Source of the DNA: an uncultured Eubacteriales bacterium | Lineage (GTDB): Bacteria; Bacillota_A; Clostridia; Christensenellales; Aristaeellaceae | DNA: 12,454 nucleotides | Direction of reading: 5' to 3' | NCBI GenBank assembly: GCA_900313545.1 | Contig: OMRS01000050.1 | Span: forward strand, 1-12,454 | Shown: positions 7,275-12,454 of the stretch, piece by piece | Layout: every line of letters starts with the position of its first letter | Position numbering within the stretch: position 1 is the stretch's first letter | Notes under the pieces: model-generated | What the model was told of the DNA's origin: nothing | Database searches by the model: none | Seen by the model: the letters and a program-made list of their open reading frames with translations, nothing else | Position numbers and translations under genes: made by a program

Positions 7275-8219
7275 TTACGCCTTGCCATTGCAGCCCATGA
7301 CGTTGACGATCTTATGACGGACCATGTCGCGAAGCGCGATACGAGCGGGCTTGAGGTACTGACGCGGATCAAACTGCTCCGGATGCTCCGCAAACTGCTT
7401 GCGGATGACGCCGGTCATGGCCAGACGCAGGTCAGAGTCCACGTTGATCTTGCACACTGCCATGGAAGCGGCTTTGCGCAGCAGATCCTCGGGAACACCC
7501 TTGGCACCGGGCATGTTTCCGCCGTAGGTGTTGATCATCTCGACATACTCCGGCATCACGGAAGAAGCACCATGGAGCACGATCGGGAATCCAGGCAGGC
7601 GGTTGCCGACTTCCTCAAGAATGTCAAAGCGGAGCACGGGCGTGCCTTTGAACTTGTATGCACCGTGGCTGGTTCCGATAGCGATGGCCAGGGAGTCCAC
7701 GCCAGTGGTCTTGACGAACTCTTCCACCTGATCCGGATCGGTGTACAGGGCGTCCTCGGCGTTGACCTTGACATCATCCTCTACGCCGGAGAGGGTGCCA
7801 AGCTCGCCTTCAACGACGACACCGTGATCATGTGCATACTCGACGACCTTGCGGGTCATCTTCATGTTCTCTTCGAACGGGAGGGAGGAGCCGTCGATCA
7901 TGACAGAGGTGAATCCGCCGTCGATGCAGGACTTGCAGGTCTCAAAATCAGGACCGTGATCCAGGTGAAGAACGATCGGAAGATCAACACCGCTCTCCTG
8001 TGCATCGATGATGGCTGCCTCAACGAGCTTTACAAGATAGATATGCTTTGCATATGCTCTCGCACCCTTGGAAACCTGAAGAATGACAGGTGCCTTTTCC
8101 ATGGTCGCCGCTTCAGTAATGCCCTGAATGATTTCCATGTTGTTGACATTGAATGCACCGATCGCATAATGCCCTTCATACGCTTTCTTGAACATCTCGG
8201 TAGAAGTAACAAGGCCCAT
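7275..8219 (-). CDS. fba: Class II fructose-1,6-bisphosphate aldolase
   Basis: This 314-residue zinc-dependent enzyme interconverts fructose 1,6-bisphosphate with dihydroxyacetone phosphate and glyceraldehyde 3-phosphate in glycolysis and gluconeogenesis. The motif LHLDHG (85-89 region) supplies the catalytic D87 and zinc ligand H88. EGELG (136-140) gives E138, GTSHG supplies H184, VLHGAS supplies H215, and KINVDSD (256-262) binds the substrate phosphates. Length matches the short bacterial class IIB enzymes. The start at 8219 follows GGAG by 8 bases. The gene stands alone, convergent with the exonuclease III gene and divergent from the methyltransferase gene, with its own promoter and a strong terminator. 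A related tagatose- or sedoheptulose-type aldolase cannot be entirely excluded but is less likely. Confidence 0.95.
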   Translation of the reverse strand: MGLVTSTEMFKKAYEGHYAIGAFNVNNMEIIQGITEAATMEKAPVILQVSKGARAYAKHIYLVKLVEAAIIDAQESGVDLPIVLHLDHGPDFETCKSCIDGGFTSVMIDGSSLPFEENMKMTRKVVEYAHDHGVVVEGELGTLSGVEDDVKVNAEDALYTDPDQVEEFVKTTGVDSLAIAIGTSHGAYKFKGTPVLRFDILEEVGNRLPGFPIVLHGASSVMPEYVEMINTYGGNMPGAKGVPEDLLRKAASMAVCKINVDSDLRLAMTGVIRKQFAEHPEQFDPRQYLKPARIALRDMVRHKIVNVMGCNGKA

Positions 8220-8260
8220 AAAGAATCACTCCTTTTCTATTCTGCGATGTACGCGGGTAC

Positions 8261-8289
8261 AGTATAGCAATTTTTAAGTGATTTGAACA
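8261..8289 (-). promoter_or_regulatory. Probable promoter of fba
   Basis: On the minus strand a TATACT -10 box (8266-8261) has TGTTCA (8289-8284) 17 bases upstream, only 3 of 6 matches. The expected start near 8254 gives a leader of about 35 bases. A second TATACTGT copy lies 28 bp upstream (8294-8287), perhaps a second -10. The element TGTAC-GCGG-GTACA (8248-8261) overlaps the transcription start. Confidence 0.5.
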
Positions 8290-8310
8290 GTATAAAATTG
8301 AATCCGCGGA

Positions 8311-8478
8311 GTAAGGAACAGCATGGGAGCTGCCTTACAGCCGGGAATCCTTACAGATCGAAGGGCTGCTGAAGGGCAGGAGACGGGTCTGCCGCCAGTC
8401 TTCAAAGGCCACTGCCACGGGTCAGCCATCTTGAATCAGCCAAAGATCATGCATCATGCACCCGGCTTGCATGATGTA
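8311..8478. other. Run of inverted repeats in the divergent fba/methyltransferase gap
   Basis: No gene is supported in 8220-8573. The central part folds on paper into successive hairpins: GTAAGG (8311-8316) with CCTTAC (8333-8338), enclosing CAGC/GCTG; CAGCC (8338-8342) with GGCTG (8364-8368); TGAAG (8370-8374) with CTTCA (8400-8404), enclosing GGCAG/CTGCC; and CATCATGCA (8452-8460) with TGCATGATG (8468-8476). Strand and function are unknown. It could be a leader, a small RNA, or protein-binding DNA. Confidence 0.35.
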
Positions 8479-8485
8479 TACCGGT

Positions 8486-8514
8486 TTGAAAAGACACGGC
8501 ATGGATGGTAGAAT
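8486..8514 (+). promoter_or_regulatory. Promoter of the rRNA methyltransferase gene
   Basis: TTGAAA (8486-8491) and TAGAAT (8509-8514) are separated by exactly 17 bases, each close to consensus. The predicted leader is about 52 bases. A 9-bp inverted repeat ends 10 bases upstream of the -35 box. Confidence 0.72.
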
Positions 8515-8573
8515 GAGGAGCCAGGAAATGGCATGGAGTCCCGGTTGGCATGTGTGAAGGATGGAGGTTGATT

Positions 8574-9704
8574 GTGAACAAACTGCGTTGGATGGCAACC
8601 GCCGCATTTGGACTGGAAGGCATTGTGGCCAGGGAACTGCGCTCTCTGGGAATTGAAGCCAGGGCGGAAAACGGAGGCGCCTTATTTGAAGGAACGCTGG
8701 AGGAGGCCTTTCGGGCCAATCTTCATCTGCGCTGCTCGGACCGCGTTTTGCTGCTGATGGCGGAATTTGAAGCCCGTTCTTTTGCGGAGCTGTTTGATCA
8801 GGTTCGCTTTCTCTCCTGGGAAACGTTTCTGAGCGCTCATTCCGCTTTCCCGGTCACAGGCAACTGTGTCCGCAGTCAGCTCATGAGCATCAGCGACTGC
8901 CAGAAGATCATCAAGAAGGCCGTGGTGGAACGGTTGAAGGAACGGTATCACCTGACCTGGCTTCCTGAAGACCGGGAAAATGTCGCCATTCGTTTTCATA
9001 TTCACCAGAATCGGGTCCGGATTTTTCTGGACAGCAGCGGGACCTCCCTGAACAGGCGGGGTTACAGAACCCTGAACGCTGAAGCGCCAATCCGGGAAAC
9101 CCTTGCTGCTGCACTGATCCTGCTCTCCCCCTGGCATCCCGGCATGCCATTTGTCGATCCGTTCTGCGGGAGCGGTACGCTGCCGATCGAGGCGGCCATG
9201 ATCCAGTCCCGACGTGCACCTGGCCTGACCAGAAGCTTTGCCATGGAGAATTGGCCGAATGTCGACACCGTTTCTCAAAGGCAGATTCGTGAGGAGGCCA
9301 GGTCTGCATTTGAACCGGAACGGGTCCGGGAGATCTACGGTTCTGACATCGATCCTGAAGCGGTCTCCCTGTCCCGCTTTCATCTGAAGCAGGCAGGACT
9401 TGACGGGAGGGTCTGCTTTTCTGTCTCCGACATGGCGCAGCAGGTGTTCCCTGCCCCTTCGGGAATGGTACTGTGCAATCCTCCGTATGGGGAACGCCTG
9501 ATGGACCGGCGCAGTTGTGAACAGCTGTATGCCAGACTTGGACAGCACATGCGCACTGCTCCCGGATGGAATGCGGGGATCATCACGTCGCATCCTGCTT
9601 TTGAACGATTCTACGGGAGCAGGGCAACCAGGAAACGCCGTTTTTACAACGGACGCCTGGAATGCGAATTCATGCTCTTTTCCGCAAGAAAACCGAAAAA
9701 CTGA
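8574..9704 (+). CDS. THUMP-domain class I SAM-dependent rRNA methyltransferase (RlmL/YpsC type)
   Basis: This 376-residue protein is of the family that transfers a methyl group from S-adenosylmethionine to N2 of a guanine in 23S rRNA (RlmL N-terminal half in E. coli, YpsC in Bacillus). The N-terminal region to about residue 155 carries a ferredoxin-like segment and a THUMP RNA-binding domain. The catalytic Rossmann domain follows, with the SAM-binding DPFCGSGT (195-202), the acidic GSDIDPEA (256-263), and the base-flipping NPPYGER motif (302-308) typical of exocyclic-amino methylation. There is no RlmK-like second methyltransferase, as expected outside the gammaproteobacteria. I chose the GTG at 8574 because GGAGG lies 6 bases upstream; the in-frame ATG at 8550 precedes that site. 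The exact target guanine cannot be read from sequence. The gene is monocistronic, with its own promoter and terminator. Confidence 0.9.
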   Translation: MNKLRWMATAAFGLEGIVARELRSLGIEARAENGGALFEGTLEEAFRANLHLRCSDRVLLLMAEFEARSFAELFDQVRFLSWETFLSAHSAFPVTGNCVRSQLMSISDCQKIIKKAVVERLKERYHLTWLPEDRENVAIRFHIHQNRVRIFLDSSGTSLNRRGYRTLNAEAPIRETLAAALILLSPWHPGMPFVDPFCGSGTLPIEAAMIQSRRAPGLTRSFAMENWPNVDTVSQRQIREEARSAFEPERVREIYGSDIDPEAVSLSRFHLKQAGLDGRVCFSVSDMAQQVFPAPSGMVLCNPPYGERLMDRRSCEQLYARLGQHMRTAPGWNAGIITSHPAFERFYGSRATRKRRFYNGRLECEFMLFSARKPKN

Positions 9705-9718
9705 ACCTTTCTGTAATA

Positions 9719-9751
9719 AAAAACCTGGAGCAGATGGCGCTCCAGGTTTTT
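9719..9751. terminator. Bidirectional terminator between methyltransferase and SH3b genes
   Basis: AAAAACCTGGAGC (9719-9731) pairs perfectly with GCTCCAGGTTTTT (9739-9751) around a 7-base loop. T-runs follow in both directions. The stem begins 14 bases after the methyltransferase stop and directly abuts the SH3b gene stop at 9753. Confidence 0.93.
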
Positions 9752-9752
9752 G

Positions 9753-11300
9753 TTATTTTTCACTCCACTCAGCCGGGACCAGATTCATGGGGAGCTGTGT
9801 GATGGTCAGAAGGGCTTCCTTGACATATCCATGGGTTTTACCGGTATCTGTGGCCACCTCGTACCAGATTTCTCCGTTGCTGGTGACCTTTGCCAGAATC
9901 TTGACAGAAATCCCCTTGGACAGCTGTCGGATCACCTTGGCATTGGACAGGGGTTTTTCACGGATATTGGCAGGCTTCTTGATATTGGCCATTCCGATAA
10001 TTTCCATGTCCAGAACCTGGGTCTGGGGTGTCGGAGACGGGGTCACCTGTACTTCTCGGGTTTCTTTTGCCAACTGGATGCCGGAGTCCAGATCTACGCC
10101 TTTGTCCAGATCGATCAGGAAGGTCCGGATAAAGCCGGTTTTCTTTCCGTCCACGACCCGGCACTCGTACCAGGTTTCGCCTTTTTTGTCTGTCCTGACG
10201 GAAAGAATCTCAATGCGGCGTCCTTTACGGAGCTGGGTGATCAGCTTTCCGTTCATCGTTTCACGGAAATTGGCATCCTTGTTCAGCTTTCCGGTTCCGA
10301 TGACGTCTGAAGATGATGACTTGGCATCTGTAGAGGTTCCCGCCTGGGCATCCAGGCCGGCAATAAACTCATTGACGTTTTCCTCATCCTCTTCGTTCAC
10401 GGAGATCAGGTAATCCCTCATGAATCCGTGTTTTTCAATACCGTCCACGGCAACAAAGAACCAGAGATTGCCCTTTTTGTCCTTTTCTGCGCTGAGAATG
10501 GTCAGCTCCTTGCCCTTTTTGATCACCCGGATCACTTTGGCACCGGAATTGCCCTTCTCCCTCAGGTTGCCTTCCTTTTTGACAACACCAAGGCCAAGTT
10601 GCGGAACCGGGGATGGAGTGGGCGTGGGAGTCGGCTCAAGGGTCGGTGTGGGGGTCGGGCTGGGAGACGGGGTGGGCGTATTGGTCAGGATGACCGGCAA
10701 CGGAGACTCGGTCACCTCAGGCTTGGACGGTGCAGGAGTACTGGTTGGTCTGGCGGTCTGGATGACCATTTCCGGGGTCGGGACAGGGGTCGCTTCAGGG
10801 ACCTGTGCAACAAACAAGGGCTCTGTTTCCAGCTCTTCTTCCTCTTCCTGAGGAAGCTGTCCGACTTCGTCACCGGTGTATTCGGTTCCGGAAGTCTGCT
10901 GTCCATCGCCTAACGTCATGGATGATGAGGACGACGGAGCTCCACCGCCAAAGATCAGGCTGGACGGAGCGCTGGTGGCCTGCTCAGAGGGCAGTTCCAC
11001 AACCATCGGGGCCGTTGCTTCCTTCTGCTCATCCTTTTTCTTGTTGTTCCCGCGAATGAAAAAGAGGATCCCCAGCAGCACGATGAGAATCACTGCAAGT
11101 GCAACAAGAAGCAGAATCAGACGGTTCCCCCCGAGCGGACTTTTTTTGCCAGATGCAGCTTCGTCTTCCTCATCAGCGTATTCTTCATCGCTGTCTTCAT
11201 TGCCGTAGCTCTCCGGCTCCTCGTTGGAATCCTGGTCATCAAAGGGACTGCTTCTGTTCTCGAGATCATCATCGTTGCCATTTCTCCGATTCCTTGCCAT
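9753..11300 (-). CDS. Membrane-anchored protein with three SH3b domains
   Basis: This 515-residue protein is not a named family member I recognise. Residues 1-59 are hydrophilic and strongly acidic. Residues 61-82 form one strongly hydrophobic helix, followed by RGNNKKK. Residues 95-165 are low complexity with an acidic patch (EEEEELETE). Residues 165-233 are a Pro/Thr/Ser stalk with TP and SP repeats. Three SH3b-type repeats follow at about 236-300, 334-398 and 434-500, each with a (N)xRE core (NLREK, NFRET, NIREK), a KG turn, a W, and a final GF or GY strand. SH3b domains usually bind cell-wall peptides, so the C-terminus is probably outside, although the basic residues on both sides of the helix make topology uncertain. 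There is no hydrolase domain and no sorting signal. GGGGGGAG lies 4 bases before the ATG. A role in wall sensing or anchoring is inference. Confidence 0.85.
   Translation of the reverse strand: MARNRRNGNDDDLENRSSPFDDQDSNEEPESYGNEDSDEEYADEEDEAASGKKSPLGGNRLILLLVALAVILIVLLGILFFIRGNNKKKDEQKEATAPMVVELPSEQATSAPSSLIFGGGAPSSSSSMTLGDGQQTSGTEYTGDEVGQLPQEEEEELETEPLFVAQVPEATPVPTPEMVIQTARPTSTPAPSKPEVTESPLPVILTNTPTPSPSPTPTPTLEPTPTPTPSPVPQLGLGVVKKEGNLREKGNSGAKVIRVIKKGKELTILSAEKDKKGNLWFFVAVDGIEKHGFMRDYLISVNEEDEENVNEFIAGLDAQAGTSTDAKSSSSDVIGTGKLNKDANFRETMNGKLITQLRKGRRIEILSVRTDKKGETWYECRVVDGKKTGFIRTFLIDLDKGVDLDSGIQLAKETREVQVTPSPTPQTQVLDMEIIGMANIKKPANIREKPLSNAKVIRQLSKGISVKILAKVTSNGEIWYEVATDTGKTHGYVKEALLTITQLPMNLVPAEWSEK
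10602..10688 (-). repeat. Pro/Thr/Ser-encoding low-complexity tract
   Basis: The DNA coding residues 205-233 of the SH3b protein is built of short degenerate units that encode alternating TP and SP. It forms a rigid stalk in the protein. Unit identity is imperfect, so ongoing slippage is possible but not shown. Confidence 0.6.
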
Positions 11301-11338
11301 GGTTCTCCCCCCTCAGCATCATTTGGTAGATTGATCGT

Positions 11339-11378
11339 TGAAGCCATCGGAGGGGTCCCTCCTTTGAGTGTGGCTTCA
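11339..11378 (-). promoter_or_regulatory. Nested hairpin in the leader of the SH3b gene
   Basis: TGAAGCCA (11339-11346) pairs over 8 bp with TGGCTTCA (11371-11378), and inside it GGAGG (11349-11353) pairs with CCTCC (11358-11362). On the minus strand the inner stem locks up an AAGGAGGG Shine-Dalgarno-like sequence. The structure ends 39 bases before the start codon. Confidence 0.45.
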
Positions 11379-11495
11379 AAGGCATCCCGTAACCTCATCG
11401 TGGAATGCCGATGTTCACTTTTCCCTCCTCCTCCGGTCCGAAAACAAACCGCAGAGCGTTACAGGCGGAGTCGGCAAGGAATGTGAGCAATACAC

Positions 11496-11524
11496 ATAAT
11501 ACAAGATTTTTTCACGGGTGTAAA
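11496..11524 (-). promoter_or_regulatory. Promoter of the SH3b gene
   Basis: On the minus strand TTTACA (11524-11519, 5 of 6 matches) and TATTAT (11501-11496, 5 of 6) are 17 bases apart. The predicted start near 11489 gives a leader of about 190 bases. A 10-bp palindrome, AATCATGATT (11523-11532), abuts the -35 box. Confidence 0.65.
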
Positions 11525-12061
11525 TCATGATTCAGGATGTTTTTCGGACGAAACTCCATCCCGAAAAGAGATAATGCTCAGGATATGGGAATACGCTCAG
11601 TATTCTTTTAATGAAAAACACAAGATGTGCGAATGGTGAAAATGGGAAGAACTTTTGTACCATGATCTTGTGGTTCGATTTTCTGGTTCGGACATGAAAA
11701 TCCATGCCGCCAGGAGCGAGTTCGCTCTGCAGCTGTATCAATTCCGGAAGATATGACAAATTCAGATCGTATATTCTGTGAAATTCATGGATATGGTTTT
11801 GCTTCCGAATCTCAGCAATCGGTTTACACGGTTAATGAAGAGTCAATTCATCAATGAATTGCGTGCTGCAGTCGTACCGCTCCTTGTTATACACGATATG
11901 GGGCTTAGCTAAGTCCTTTGAAGATGTACCGGATGGATTTCACCCAGGCATATTCCTTCACAAGCCTTTTGAGAAAATCAGGAGCATTTCATGCTCATGC
12001 ATGGTCGAATTTTTCAACACCTGTAATTCCAGAAGCGATTTTTGATAATTGAAGACTCAAT
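11525..12061. other. A+T-rich gap between nifJ and SH3b gene, no confident gene
   Basis: A 99-codon frame without an ATG at its head is open on the minus strand at 11831-11532 and ends in TGA. Its translation contains protein-like stretches (for example LSYLPELIQLQSELAPGG) but has no ribosome binding site and matches nothing I know. Other frames between 11860 and 12060 are short and broken. The gap also holds several perfect palindromes: GAGCGA-GT-TCGCTC (11714-11727), CAATTCAT-CA-ATGAATTG (11844-11861) and GAGCAT-TTC-ATGCTC (11982-11996). It may be a decayed gene or a regulatory spacer. Confidence 0.4.
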
Positions 12062-12093
12062 AAAAAGAGTACGGGATTTCTCCCGTACTCTTT
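12062..12093 (-). terminator. Intrinsic terminator of nifJ
   Basis: AAAGAGTACGGGA (12064-12076) pairs perfectly with TCCCGTACTCTTT (12081-12093) around a 4-base loop. On the minus strand a run of T residues follows (12066-12062). It starts 10 bases after the nifJ stop codon. Confidence 0.94.
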
Positions 12094-12103
12094 AAGGTAA
12101 GAA

Positions 12104-12454
12104 TTAGTCGGCAGCCATCTTCTTGTAGGTCTCGAGTCTGCGCTTTGCGTCTTCCTCGTTGATCTTGTAGGCTTCCTCCGCCTTGGCCGGGAAGAGTTTC
12201 GCCAGAGAAGCATACCGGACCTCGCCCTTGATGAAGTCCTGATAGCTCTCGGTGGGATCCTTGCTGTCCACAGTCAGCGGGTTCTTGCCGGCATCCGCCA
12301 GGGTCGGATTGTACCGATAGAGCGGCCAGTATCCGCAGGCCACAGCGCGCTTGATTTCCATCTGGGCATGCGCCATGTTGATACCATGGTTGATGCAGGG
12401 AGCATAAGCGATGACCAGTGACGGTCCCGGATATGCCTCGGCCTCTGCCAGAGC
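12104..12454 (-). CDS. nifJ: Pyruvate:ferredoxin (flavodoxin) oxidoreductase, C-terminal part (cut by the right edge)
   Basis: The last 116 residues of a protein whose 5' end lies beyond the window. The enzyme oxidatively decarboxylates pyruvate to acetyl-CoA and CO2, passing electrons to ferredoxin or flavodoxin, and is central to fermentation in strict anaerobes. The visible part contains the conserved YAPCINHGIN segment of the thiamine-diphosphate domain, then the characteristic AVACGYWPLYRYNP, the VDSKDP segment and a GEVRYASL motif. It ends with a charged helical tail, AKRRLETYKKMAAD. The tail appears to lack the longer C-terminal extension described for the oxygen-stable Desulfovibrio africanus enzyme. 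A strong terminator follows. Identity is firm; completeness of the gene cannot be judged here. Confidence 0.93.
   Translation of the reverse strand, partial: ALAEAEAYPGPSLVIAYAPCINHGINMAHAQMEIKRAVACGYWPLYRYNPTLADAGKNPLTVDSKDPTESYQDFIKGEVRYASLAKLFPAKAEEAYKINEEDAKRRLETYKKMAAD

Noticed and set aside
8375..8425. Fragments resembling cobalamin riboswitch motifs (GGCAGGAGAC...CTGCC and GCCACTG)
   Set aside because: The two pieces are in the wrong order for that riboswitch, other conserved parts are missing, and the downstream genes have no B12 connection.
8323..8511. Small plus-strand open frame of 62 codons
   Set aside because: It has no ribosome binding site, coincides with the inverted-repeat segment and overlaps the methyltransferase promoter.
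10602..10800. Repetitive DNA that could suggest a CRISPR or tandem-repeat array
   Set aside because: The units are short, degenerate and in frame within a coding sequence, encoding a Pro/Thr/Ser stalk. There are no regular spacers.
11117..11398. Minus-strand open frame of 93 codons overlapping the start of the SH3b gene
   Set aside because: It has no ribosome binding site before its ATG, passes through the leader hairpin, and its distal part is the out-of-frame shadow of the SH3b gene.

Overview
The window looks like an ordinary chromosomal housekeeping segment of an anaerobic member of the Clostridia (Bacillota). The evidence is the C-terminus of a pyruvate:ferredoxin oxidoreductase, the Gram-positive style GGAGG ribosome binding sites, the strong intrinsic terminators, the short UgpC/MsmK-type ABC ATPase and a CdaR/PucR-type regulator. 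Genes are moderately G+C rich and the gaps between them are visibly A+T richer. I cannot name a genus from sequence alone.

Layout from left to right. (1) 1-582 (-): the N-terminal 194 residues of a CdaR/PucR-like transcriptional regulator, cut by the window edge. (2) 1080-2201 (-): a stand-alone sugar-ABC ATPase (ugpC/msmK) with its own promoter and terminator. (3) 2638-6187 (-): a block read lysC, coaX, hom, i.e. aspartate kinase, type III pantothenate kinase and homoserine dehydrogenase. A hairpin with a poor U-tract sits between lysC and coaX. (4) 6430-7203 (+): exodeoxyribonuclease III, convergent with (5) 7275-8219 (-): class II fructose-bisphosphate aldolase; the two share a 46-bp nearly perfect palindromic terminator. 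(6) 8574-9704 (+): a THUMP-domain rRNA methyltransferase (RlmL/YpsC type), convergent with (7) 9753-11300 (-): a membrane-anchored protein with an acidic N-terminus, one transmembrane helix, a Pro/Thr/Ser stalk and three SH3b domains; these also share a bidirectional terminator. (8) 12104-12454 (-): the C-terminal 116 residues of NifJ/PFOR with its terminator.

Functionally, lysC and hom are the first committed kinase and the branch-point dehydrogenase of the lysine/threonine/methionine route from aspartate, and coaX begins coenzyme A synthesis from pantothenate, itself partly aspartate-derived. ugpC, fba and nifJ belong to sugar uptake, glycolysis and pyruvate fermentation. exoA and the methyltransferase are DNA repair and ribosome modification.

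I found no phage, IS, CRISPR, toxin-antitoxin or defence cassette, and no clear undescribed multi-gene system. The material most worth a second look is non-coding or structural: a run of inverted repeats between fba and the methyltransferase, a long leader with a nested hairpin ahead of the triple-SH3b gene, the hairpin between lysC and coaX, several palindromes on promoters, and the unexplained 540-bp gap between the SH3b gene and nifJ.
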